DNA of 62,875 nt from a virus, in IMG/VR virus record IMGVR_UViG_3300015245_000040, positions 1 through 62,875 of that record, one strand, 5' to 3'. Within the stretch, counting starts at the first letter, position 1; every line of letters begins with the position of its first letter. The notes under the pieces are model-generated. The model did not search any database, had not been told where the DNA came from, and worked only from the letters and a program-made list of their open reading frames with translations. Shown here piece after piece: positions 56,342 to 62,875 of this stretch. Both the position numbers and the translations under genes were made by a program.

Positions 56342-56345
56342 AACC

Positions 56346-56600
56346 ATGCAGATCAAAGCAGTCGTACCCCAGGGCCTGCCACCTAAGATGGGCGCTGAGT
56401 TCGTTCAGTTGGCCAAAGACGGTAAGGCCGATCTGGTTACCGGCGTGGGTAACAGCAAGATCTTCAAGTTCTTCAGGGGCAACCAGATCATTACCCTGAT
56501 GGGACTTCACCCTGATGGTCACGTGGTCAAGGCACGGCCGGGTGAGATTGACCGCCTCAAGGCTGACGCTGAGAAGGCCAAGGTTGTTGCTGCGGCCTAA
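56346..56600 (+). CDS. Small unknown protein
   Basis: 84 residues, MQIKAVVPQGLPPKMGAEFV.., end DRLKADAEKAKVVAAA (coiled). Start box GTGAAAGGGCAAAACC-ATG. Unlike its neighbours it uses AGA/TCT freely. Confidence 0.55.
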   Translation: MQIKAVVPQGLPPKMGAEFVQLAKDGKADLVTGVGNSKIFKFFRGNQIITLMGLHPDGHVVKARPGEIDRLKADAEKAKVVAAA

Positions 56601-56604
56601 ACTT

Positions 56605-56630
56605 GATAGGGGCTGTTTCCAGCCCCTATC
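56605..56630 (+). terminator. Hairpin
   Basis: GATAGGGGCTG-TTTC-CAGCCCCTATC, perfect 11-bp stem after the stop. Confidence 0.65.
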
Positions 56631-56651
56631 ACCCTAAAAAGGGGGGTTCTT

Positions 56652-56846
56652 ATGACTGTTGTCATCAATGACATAAAGCTTACTGAAGGGCAGATCATGG
56701 CTCTTAGGGTTGCTGTTAGCAGCCTTTACACCCAAATGGGGGAGCCTGACGCCTTAGGTGAGGATGAGCATGGTCGGGCTATGACTGCTGCCTATAGGGC
56801 CCAACTGGCTTTGATACTCAGGCTTATGGCAGGGGGTAAGGATTAA
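56652..56846 (+). CDS. Small helical protein
   Basis: 64 residues, IKLTEGQIMALRVAVSSLYTQ.. with an ALILRLMAGGKD end. Preceded by AGGGGGG. Unknown. Confidence 0.5.
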   Translation: MTVVINDIKLTEGQIMALRVAVSSLYTQMGEPDALGEDEHGRAMTAAYRAQLALILRLMAGGKD

Positions 56847-56850
56847 TTCC

Positions 56851-57066
56851 ATGATTAAAGATGAAGAAGGGATTCCTTATGAATCATGCAGAATTACAAA
56901 TTTTGATAAATTGGATATCAGGGATGGGGTTATCCATTACAAACTTTACAATCAAGAAGGTGACTTAACACCTATGACCATCAAAAATACTTATGAGAAC
57001 CGCTTATTTGTCTCATGGGTGCAAATCCATGATCGTTACACAGTAACTAAGAAAATAGAGGAGTAA
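56851..57066 (+). CDS. Small unknown protein
   Basis: 71 residues, beta-rich, MIKDEEGIPYESCRITNFDK... ends TVTKKIEE. Close packed with its neighbours (4 nt each side). Confidence 0.5.
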   Translation: MIKDEEGIPYESCRITNFDKLDIRDGVIHYKLYNQEGDLTPMTIKNTYENRLFVSWVQIHDRYTVTKKIEE

Positions 57067-57069
57067 ACC

Positions 57070-57504
57070 ATGACTGATGAAGTAGAAATTGAAAATGCAG
57101 GTATTCTTGATGCCATCATGACCCGTATAGAATATTTAGCCCAGAATGCTGATACCACTGAGCAGCAGACATTGATTGATAGTGCCCTTAATGCTGAGAT
57201 AAAAGCACGTGAGATACCCCTCAGGATGAAGGAAGTAGACGTAGCAGTGGCCAAAGCCCAAGCAGAGGCCCCTGTCAAGGTAGCTGAACTTCAACGTCAG
57301 ATTGCACGTGAAGAAAATGAGCGATCAGCTAAGGTAGCTCAGATACAGGCTGATACTCAGATTAAGACAGCCCAGATACAAGCCGATGCTCAGGTGAAAG
57401 CAGCGGTCCAAGCAGCCGCCGCTGTTCATAAATGGCGTATTCATTTGATCTGGGGGCTGACGTTGATCGTAGTAGTCACCCTTGCACTCATCATGCATCA
57501 TTGA
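57070..57504 (+). CDS. Coiled-coil protein with C-terminal membrane anchor
   Basis: 144 residues. A helical Glu/Ala/Gln coil from 35 to 115 with an inner repeat (AKVAQIQADTQIKTAQIQAD), then a transmembrane helix (IHLIWGLTLIVVVTLALIM). Tail-anchored layout; scaffold or envelope role possible. Confidence 0.6.
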   Translation: MTDEVEIENAGILDAIMTRIEYLAQNADTTEQQTLIDSALNAEIKAREIPLRMKEVDVAVAKAQAEAPVKVAELQRQIAREENERSAKVAQIQADTQIKTAQIQADAQVKAAVQAAAAVHKWRIHLIWGLTLIVVVTLALIMHH

Positions 57505-57514
57505 GGGTTAGACC

Positions 57515-57670
57515 ATGGCTGTAGAACCAAAAACACCAGTGATAAGAAACTACAGGTGCACCAACAAATGCCCTGAGACTCTACAGGCAGTAAAGATGCC
57601 TGCTGAAAGGAAGCCAGAACCCTGTAAAGGTGACCCTCAAGGTAAGCACGATTGGGTCTGGGACAAATAA
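57515..57670 (+). CDS. Small Cys-containing protein
   Basis: 51 residues, MAVEPKTPVIRNYRCTNKCP.. CKGDPQGKHDWVWDK. Cys pair and His fit a tiny zinc knuckle. Short but well placed between genes. Confidence 0.5.
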   Translation: MAVEPKTPVIRNYRCTNKCPETLQAVKMPAERKPEPCKGDPQGKHDWVWDK

Positions 57671-57690
57671 TCAACCAGAAGGAACAATAA

Positions 57691-58068
57691 ATGTTATATG
57701 ATCCTAAGAACGACTACGATGACATTGGTAAAACCCTCCTCAAAACTGCTGATTACCTTGAGGAACATGGTCACTGTAAAGGTAGTTTCAGTGACCTTCA
57801 AGGAAGGGTTTGCCTCTATGGGGCCTTGAATATTGTTATCTACGGTATATCAAACAGACACAACATGTCTGTAGGAAGGTTTAATAGTCTTAAAACAGAA
57901 ACAGTTCTTTGGTATTCCTGCTCTGAGGCTATTGTGGAAGCACATATAAAATTAACAAGAGATATTGAAGGGTCTGTTGTTGACTGGAATGATGCTGTAG
58001 ACCGCACCCCGGATCAGGTAATTGATCTGGTCAGGTTTGCTGCTGAGAAGCATAAGGTTATTGCTTAA
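57691..58068 (+). CDS. DUF6197-like protein
   Basis: 125 residues. LLKTADYLEEHGHCKGSF.. GRVCLYGALNIVIYG.. VVDWNDAVDRTPDQVIDLVRFAAEK is the DUF6197 pattern; function unknown. Paralogue of 39378-39779. Confidence 0.7.
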   Translation: MLYDPKNDYDDIGKTLLKTADYLEEHGHCKGSFSDLQGRVCLYGALNIVIYGISNRHNMSVGRFNSLKTETVLWYSCSEAIVEAHIKLTRDIEGSVVDWNDAVDRTPDQVIDLVRFAAEKHKVIA

Positions 58069-58077
58069 AGGATAAAT

Positions 58078-58107
58078 AAAGGGGCTGCTTGATCAAGCAG
58101 CCCCTTT
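58078..58107. terminator. Bidirectional terminator palindrome
   Basis: AAAGGGGCTGCTTGA / TCAAGCAGCCCCTTT, a perfect 15-bp palindrome with A/T flanks between convergent genes. Confidence 0.8.
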
Positions 58108-58116
58108 ATTACAGTT

Positions 58117-58416
58117 TTACATGTTGTGAGGGCGGCCTAAAGCCTCACAAGCCGCCCTGTAGGCGGCCTTGCTATCAGCAAATGGGCCATGAACTACCTT
58201 AAAAGTAGCCCCCCCATACTCATCAACACACCAATTTGGCAGGTAACAATCAGCCCAAAACCAGCCGGCCCCAGATCTTGGGTAGGGGTGCGCGCTATGC
58301 GTGCCACTATGATAATACACCTCAAATGATAACTGTTGAGGAATCACCCCAAAAACGCCTTGAAAATTATCAGCCAATGGTTGAGGTACTGCCAACAGTT
58401 GCTGCAGATTAATCAT
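58117..58416 (-). CDS. Small unknown protein of the display family
   Basis: 99 residues, MINLQQLLAVPQPLADNFQG.., WFWADCYLPNWCVDEYGGATFKVV then HGPFADSKAAYRAACEAL. Same end as 54652-54897. Start box GTGAAAGGGCAAAACC-ATG. Confidence 0.6.
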   Translation of the reverse strand: MINLQQLLAVPQPLADNFQGVFGVIPQQLSFEVYYHSGTHSAHPYPRSGAGWFWADCYLPNWCVDEYGGATFKVVHGPFADSKAAYRAACEALGRPHNM

Positions 58417-58500
58417 GGTTTTGCCCTTTCACTTGGTTGACCCTATATAATAACCTATATGCGTAGAATTTAATAATTAGCTCTATTAAAAGGTTAGATC

Positions 58501-59358
58501 ATGAAAAGTATTCTTATCAGCGGAGCAACCGGTACCATAGGTTCTGCAGTCGTAGCTCAGGCATTAGAAGGTAATTGGGATAGAATTGTTATCTACTCAA
58601 GGTGTGAATATAAACAAGCGTTGATGGAACAGTCCTTAATCAAGCATCATAATTTCCATAAATTACGCTTCTATTTAGGTGATGTACGTGATCTATTACG
58701 ATTAGAAATGGCTATGACTGGGATTACCCATGTGGTTCACTGTGCTGCCCTGAAACGTATCGAAAAATGTGAATCTGACCCTATAGAAGCCATCAGAACT
58801 AATATAGATGGAACTGCAAATGTTATCTACGCAGCCCTTAGTTCAGGTGTTTATCATGTCTGTGCAGTATCGACTGATAAGGCTTTCTCACCTCAATCAT
58901 TATATGGGGCAACCAAACTAACAATGGAACGTTTAGTTCTAGCAGCCAATAATATCAGTGGTGGAAAATGCACCTTCTCAGTAGTCCGTCAAGGTAATAT
59001 ATTTGGATCACGTGGTTCTGTTGTAGAAATATGGACTAAAATGATCCAAAGTGGCTGTAAATCTATACCTGTCAGTGATCCTGATGCTACCCGTTACTTT
59101 GTCCGGCGTGGTGATGCAGCCACTTTTATCATAAATAATCTAGAATTACCTGGATTACACTTACCTGATGATCCCCCTGCTTTCAGGTTAGGTGATCTGG
59201 CTGACGCCATGAGACCCCCTGGGGTCTCAATCCATATCACTGGGTTATTGCCTTACGAGAAATTAAAGGAAGAACTTAATGAAACTCAAAATAGCGGTAA
59301 TGCTCGTCTTCTAAGCGTAGACGAATTACGCTTAGAACTTAAACTCCTTAAATTGTAA
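58501..59358 (+). CDS. NAD(P)-dependent sugar-nucleotide dehydratase/epimerase, PseB/CapD-like
   Basis: 285 residues. Rossmann start ILISGATGTIGSAVV (GATGxIG), YLGDVRDLLRLEMAM, HCAALKRIEKCESDP, then STDKAFSPQSLYGATKLTMERL with the YGATK catalytic pair and RQGNIFGSRGSVVEIW. This fits UDP-GlcNAc 4,6-dehydratase type enzymes that open routes to modified sugars. With the TPR-glycosyltransferase and aminotransferase-like gene it could make or alter a surface sugar. Confidence 0.85.
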   Translation: MKSILISGATGTIGSAVVAQALEGNWDRIVIYSRCEYKQALMEQSLIKHHNFHKLRFYLGDVRDLLRLEMAMTGITHVVHCAALKRIEKCESDPIEAIRTNIDGTANVIYAALSSGVYHVCAVSTDKAFSPQSLYGATKLTMERLVLAANNISGGKCTFSVVRQGNIFGSRGSVVEIWTKMIQSGCKSIPVSDPDATRYFVRRGDAATFIINNLELPGLHLPDDPPAFRLGDLADAMRPPGVSIHITGLLPYEKLKEELNETQNSGNARLLSVDELRLELKLLKL

Positions 59359-59391
59359 GGAGGTTGGTTTCCCAACCCCCTTAGCCTTTTG

Positions 59392-59727
59392 TTACACCGA
59401 TGCGTTGCCAATGGTAGCAATCTGAGCCGCAAGCTCAGGGGTCTCAGCAACGACTACAGCATAATGGGTCAGCTTCCCAGCATACTGCTGAACCTGTTCC
59501 TTGGTCAGCTCCTTGCCCCTCAGTTCCAGGGGCAGGTTTTCCATGGGAACCTCAGTCACAGCCCGGCAATGCTGGGCCAGATACATAGGCAGCACGCCCA
59601 CCACATGCTTCCCCTTGACATCCCCCACGGTAGCATGGGTGATGACTGGGGTTTCCTGATTGATAAAACCAATATCAATCAGGTAATCCACCAAACCCTG
59701 ATGACGGGTAACAACAATGGTTTCCAT
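59392..59727 (-). CDS. Csx16-like protein, possible ring nuclease / anti-type III CRISPR factor
   Basis: 111 residues: METIVVTRHQGLVDYLIDIG, HATVGDVKGKHVVGVLPMYLA, VTEVPMENLPLELRGKELT and a YAVVVAETPEL end. VTRH.G...L..G, GK.V.GVLP..LA and LP.ELRGKELT are the hallmarks of Csx16 (VVA1548 family), a small accessory of type III CRISPR loci, some members of which were reported to degrade cyclic oligoadenylate. There is no CRISPR array or cas gene here, so a phage counter-defence role is inferred. Start box AAAGGGCAAACAA-ATG. Confidence 0.7.
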   Translation of the reverse strand: METIVVTRHQGLVDYLIDIGFINQETPVITHATVGDVKGKHVVGVLPMYLAQHCRAVTEVPMENLPLELRGKELTKEQVQQYAGKLTHYAVVVAETPELAAQIATIGNASV

Positions 59728-59785
59728 TTGTTTGCCCTTTATTTTGAAGTTACAGAGGCCATATTTCTATGGCCCCTGCCTGCCT

Positions 59786-60049
59786 TTACGCTGCGTGGCG
59801 ATGGTGGTAGGTCTGCTGATCCTTCCAGTAATTCAACTCAGCAGCCAATTGGGTGTTGATCCGGGCGTTGGGTCTGCGACCCAACTGCATCATGGCCTTC
59901 ACCTTGTCCGTGGGCTTGCCCTCACTGGTCCAATCATCAGCGCGGCTGCTTCTTGAACTGAAGTGCCGTTCCTGGTACTGCCACTGGCCGCCGGCGACCT
60001 TGATGATTCGGTGAGCGGGGCTGTTGGCGTGATAAATGGCCTTGCTCAT
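59786..60049 (-). CDS. Small basic protein
   Basis: 87 residues from MSKAIYHANSPAHRIIKVAG; start box TGAAAGGGCAAGAAAC-ATG. Arg/His/Gln-rich (QYQERHFSSRSSRADDW). Unknown. Confidence 0.55.
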   Translation of the reverse strand: MSKAIYHANSPAHRIIKVAGGQWQYQERHFSSRSSRADDWTSEGKPTDKVKAMMQLGRRPNARINTQLAAELNYWKDQQTYHHRHAA

Positions 60050-60176
60050 GTTTCTTGCCCTTTCATGTGCGTTGCTCAACTGCTACAATACCATTGTAGC
60101 TCAGCCCTAAGAAGTTACTACTTGAATCGTATCAGTTGGTTTACCGTTGAAGGGTCAATCAAATGAGGGCAAGCAC

Positions 60177-60422
60177 ATGTCAATCAGTGATGAAATCTGT
60201 GACAGCCATGGCCTTTATGTGTTTTGCATTTGGCCTGCCAACCTGACTGATCCCAACCCTGTGGTAGGGCATGACCACACGCCCCTGACTGCCGGCTACT
60301 ACTACGCGGTAACTGAGGGTGAGGTAACTGGCCCCCTTAGTTTTTTGACCAACCCCGTTGGGCCGTATCTTCTGCGCAAGCAAGCATTGGCAGCTATGCT
60401 GGCTGACATCATTGACGTGTAA
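60177..60422 (+). CDS. Small unknown protein
   Basis: 81 residues from MSISDEICDSHGLYVFCIWP; start box GAGGGCAAGCAC-ATG. YYYAVTEGEVTGPLSFLTNPVGPYLLRKQALAAML again beta-then-helix. Few AGA/TCT-type trinucleotides. Confidence 0.6.
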   Translation: MSISDEICDSHGLYVFCIWPANLTDPNPVVGHDHTPLTAGYYYAVTEGEVTGPLSFLTNPVGPYLLRKQALAAMLADIIDV

Positions 60423-60464
60423 ATAAAGTAAATGGGGGCTGCTCCGGCAGCCCCTACAATTAAA

Positions 60465-60872
60465 TTACTTTAGATAATATGATAAGTGGCACGGGACATC
60501 CCAAGGGCCACAATCCAACAACAGATAATTCTTAAGAAGTTGATAATTAGACTGATTGTAATTAAAGTCTGGCTGCTGGGCTATTTCCTTAAATGTATCT
60601 TTCTTATTTACTTCCTTCAAAACTTCTTTAACAACATCTTTCTTATGCTTGACCGCCTGAGCTACCTGAGTGGAATCATGTCTATGCACATGATAACAAG
60701 TTCTGATTTTGGTTCCCCGATGATAAATATGATCTTCACGGTAAACCTCACGTGCCTGTTCTTCACTTCCATAACACATGGCATAGCCATGTGCTTTGGT
60801 TTCCTTGGCTTGCACCTGTTGACTGGAGGCCAGAACACCTATCAGGGCCAACGCTGTTATCAAGGTTTTCAT
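60465..60872 (-). CDS. Secreted protein
   Basis: 135 residues with signal peptide MKTLITALALIGVLASSQQV (cleavage near QA). A Lys-rich helix part (KHKKDVVKEVLKEVNKKD) and a C-terminal Cys pair (LDCGPWDVPCHL). Overlaps the zinc-finger gene by 4 nt. Confidence 0.6.
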   Translation of the reverse strand: MKTLITALALIGVLASSQQVQAKETKAHGYAMCYGSEEQAREVYREDHIYHRGTKIRTCYHVHRHDSTQVAQAVKHKKDVVKEVLKEVNKKDTFKEIAQQPDFNYNQSNYQLLKNYLLLDCGPWDVPCHLSYYLK

Positions 60873-61057
60873 TCATGCTTCCCCTTCTTAGGCACAGTGG
60901 ATGTGCCCGTTGATGTTCCTGAGCCGGTACCAGATCTATGGGTATCAACTGGCTTGTGCTTCATGATAATATGCTTAGTCATCCGAGGCACTTCATCTGC
61001 ACCAGTAGGAACTGTGAAATCACAGTGAGGACACTTAATAAGATTAGGCTTAGCCAT
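60869..61057 (-). CDS. C2H2-like zinc-finger protein
   Basis: 62 residues from MAKPNLIKCPHCDFTVPTGA; CPHC and HIIMKH give the C2H2 set. Gly/Ser/Thr linker and basic tail. Start preceded by AAAGGGACCC. Confidence 0.6.
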   Translation of the reverse strand: MAKPNLIKCPHCDFTVPTGADEVPRMTKHIIMKHKPVDTHRSGTGSGTSTGTSTVPKKGKHE

Positions 61058-61186
61058 TTTGAGGGTCCCTTTCATATGCCCGTGCCGTGCCCTGTGGTGC
61101 GGCCCATATAATAAGGTGGCAACTGTCACCTGATACACAAACCGCACCAGCAGGCTTGACAGGCATGATTTCTGCCATTGTATTAG

Positions 61187-61576
61187 TTACAGGGGCTGCT
61201 TACCCAAATACAAATCAATCTGATCAGCCACCATCTCTGGTGTGACATCCTCAAATTGACGCTTTACCTGATCCATCCAATCACCGCCCCCATAGAAAAT
61301 ATCAGCAGCCTTCTCATAAGGCATCTTCATAAGTTCTGATATATCTTCAACAGCTAGATGAGTGTGTGCAAGCCTAATGTGAACCCCCCACAACTGAGAT
61401 GCCAATCCCATGGCACAGGTTTCACATTTGTTGTAATTCCAACTGAATCCCTTGGGCCACAGGCCCTTGTGCCTGAGCAAATAGGATAATGCCTCCAATG
61501 AAGGCTTATCCAGGCTCAGCAGGGCTTCAACTTCCATACGCTTGATGGTCTCAAGTAACTTAGGGTCCTGATACAT
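61187..61576 (-). CDS. Unknown protein with Cys motif
   Basis: 129 residues. Helical; CETCAMGLASQLWGVHIRLAHTHLA in the middle is similar to helical nucleotide-pool or DUF6197-like folds. Start box TGAAAGGGTAAAAGC-ATG. Confidence 0.55.
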   Translation of the reverse strand: MYQDPKLLETIKRMEVEALLSLDKPSLEALSYLLRHKGLWPKGFSWNYNKCETCAMGLASQLWGVHIRLAHTHLAVEDISELMKMPYEKAADIFYGGGDWMDQVKRQFEDVTPEMVADQIDLYLGKQPL

Positions 61577-61646
61577 GCTTTTACCCTTTCAGAATGAAAC
61601 TACCTGCCATTATTACATGACAAGGTAGAAATTGCATGCTGTATCT

Positions 61647-61988
61647 TCAGCGGTGCCTGATACTACCATTTACAGTCTTAACATGACCCCTAATGATTCC
61701 GTCACAATCAACAGCACCATTTACTGTCTGCACAGAACCGTGAATATCACCTTTCACCTCAATGTTCCCATTTGTGAGTGAGACATCACCAGTATTTCCA
61801 GTGATAGTAATCTGCTTACAAATATCAACCTCAAGATAAGTAACTGATCCCTCAATAGTAATAGTAATCTCCTTTGCATCGGGGGTTACATCCTTACCAT
61901 CAATAATAATCTTACCATTGCTAATAATAATACTCCCATTGCTGTTACCAGCAATGGTGACCCCATTGATTGAGACCTTATTAGCCAT
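61647..61988 (-). CDS. Beta-helix-like repeat protein
   Basis: 113 residues of short beta repeats (ITIEGSVTYLEVDICKQITI, DVSLTNGNIEVKGDIHGSVQ, VNGAVDCDGIIRGHVKTVNG). Bactofilin/DUF4097-like right-handed beta-helix is likely; could polymerise. Start box AAAAGGGCAGTGAA-ATG. Confidence 0.6.
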   Translation of the reverse strand: MANKVSINGVTIAGNSNGSIIISNGKIIIDGKDVTPDAKEITITIEGSVTYLEVDICKQITITGNTGDVSLTNGNIEVKGDIHGSVQTVNGAVDCDGIIRGHVKTVNGSIRHR

Positions 61989-62002
61989 TTCACTGCCCTT
62001 TT

Positions 62003-62155
62003 CTAAAAGTTAGCCCACCAATGCCTCAGGAACTTAATGGGGTGCTTAATCCCACACGCCCAGCAAGGTATCATCTGAGTATGCCCATGATGACAGCGCC
62101 AAAAAGTCCCACTATCAATCATGAACTGATTGGATTCATAGAGGTTATTTCTCAT
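62003..62155 (-). CDS. Small zinc-binding protein
   Basis: 50 residues, MRNNLYESNQFMIDSGTFWR.. CHHGH, then PCWACGIKH. AAAAAGGGTAAAC before the ATG. Overlaps the gene upstream by 11 nt. Confidence 0.5.
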   Translation of the reverse strand: MRNNLYESNQFMIDSGTFWRCHHGHTQMIPCWACGIKHPIKFLRHWWANF

Positions 62156-62339
62156 TGTTTACCCTTTTTGTATTCAGATAAATTAACTTACGTAACAGAT
62201 CAGTTTCAGCATTAATTTCCTTTATTCGTTGCTCCAATACAGAAACCCTACGTTCAGCCTCAAGAACTTCAGGGGAAGGCTTATATAGTCCCAACCATTC
62301 ACACGCCTTGAAGAATTTTATCCACATGTGATATGACAT
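62145..62339 (-). CDS. Small coiled-coil protein
   Basis: 64 residues: MSYHMWIKFFKACEWLGLYK, then heptads (EAERRVSVLEQRIKEINAET). Start box AAATGGCAAACCT-ATG is a diverged leader. Unknown. Confidence 0.55.
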   Translation of the reverse strand: MSYHMWIKFFKACEWLGLYKPSPEVLEAERRVSVLEQRIKEINAETDLLRKLIYLNTKRVNNEK

Positions 62340-62361
62340 AGGTTTGCCATTTAGTTTGAGC

Positions 62362-62396
62362 TAAACAGGGGGGGGGCTAGCCCCCCCCCCCTGTTA
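62362..62396 (-). terminator. G/C-run hairpin
   Basis: A run of nine G, CTAG, then a longer run of C: a simple palindrome after the stop of 62397-62657. Prone to length error in sequencing. Confidence 0.5.
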
Positions 62397-62654
62397 TCAG
62401 GCCGTTTTACGCCACAAAATCTGTAAATCTTTTGTGGGCAACCAAATAGGCCAAAATCGCTTACTGCTATCACGGTTTGTCAAGTCAGGGTCAGTATTGG
62501 CAAAGCGGCCGTTACTAATCTCCCCAGTGTTGATCACCAGGGTTTCTTCACCCCGCTGCTCAATAACCTTGAAAAACAACCGGTAATTCAGTTCTTCAGT
62601 AATGCACTGAACCACATCACCAGCTTGAAGTTCTTTCACATCAACTATTTGCAT
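62397..62654 (-). CDS. Small unknown protein
   Basis: 85 residues from MQIVDVKELQAGDVVQCITE, a small beta-barrel-like start, later DSSKRFWPIWLPTKDLQIL. Start box TGAAAGGGCAATGTG-ATG. Unknown. Confidence 0.55.
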   Translation of the reverse strand: MQIVDVKELQAGDVVQCITEELNYRLFFKVIEQRGEETLVINTGEISNGRFANTDPDLTNRDSSKRFWPIWLPTKDLQILWRKTA

Positions 62655-62768
62655 CACATTGCCCTTTCAATTGACTGCCTCAACAGTAAACACTGGTTTT
62701 ACATAAATAACTAGGTAAATCTAATAATACCATGCATGCTAAGGTACTACACCATGAGGGCAAAGCCA

Positions 62769-62875
62769 TGAAAAAATCCTATGTGATTTCTATCTACCTG
62801 ACTGACAAAGCCTTTGGGGGCAGTGAAGAGGGGGGATGGTGGTATACTTGTGGGGAACACATCAAAACCATCAAA
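62769..62875 (+). CDS. Partial small protein, cut by the right edge
   Basis: 35 codons from MKKSYVISIYLTDKAFGGSE, open to the window end. Start box GAGGGCAAAGCC-ATG. Beta-start as in other small proteins of this arm. Confidence 0.55.

Overview
The window is a piece of a tailed double-stranded DNA phage genome (Caudoviricetes, probably podovirus-like). It carries a terminase pair, a P22-type portal, a scaffold-like protein, a split major capsid gene, fibre genes, phage tRNAs, HNH/Endo VII homing enzymes, a class II ribonucleotide reductase and a NusG paralogue. Both ends cut through genes and no DNA polymerase, tape measure or lysis enzyme is visible, so the genome is longer than the window. 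The host cannot be named from the sequence.

Layout. (i) 1-16.6 kb, mostly minus strand: fibre and glycine-rich adhesin-like proteins, small secreted or membrane proteins, a methyltransferase, and the major capsid gene (9.63-12.85 kb) cut into at least six exons by five group I introns. (ii) 16.6-20.0 kb, plus strand: a tRNA cluster with two HNH genes, each starting right after the CCA of an intact tRNA and each flanked by halves of another tRNA. (iii) 20.0-39.3 kb, minus strand: ribonucleotide reductase; a cassette with an ATP-grasp ligase, a methyltransferase and an aminotransferase-like protein; then scaffold, portal, large and small terminase, more virion proteins, a TPR-glycosyltransferase, a cold-shock protein and a NusG-like factor. 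(iv) 39.4-44.6 kb, plus strand: overlapping small genes, two tRNAs, a PLP enzyme with an HNH gene at its 3' end, and an Endo VII-dCTP deaminase fusion. (v) 44.6-62.9 kb: an early-region-like arm of small genes on both strands. Most share the start leader TGAAAGGGCAA-n-ATG and many end in a hairpin. The arm also encodes an RHH regulator, a DUF3102 protein, an SPFH protein, a sugar-nucleotide dehydratase and a Csx16-like protein.

The least expected signals are these. From 44,746 to 48,298 every GA dinucleotide occurs as TGA and every TC as TCA, so AGA, CGA, GGA, TCT, TCC and TCG are absent on both strands, in genes and between them. In the same segment, start sites lie inside homologous stem-loops whose stems differ in sequence but keep their pairing. 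The capsid gene, once its exons are joined, lacks a conserved internal block, and the flanking exons are out of frame with each other. These were read directly from the sequence; family names rest on recognition of motifs, without database searches.
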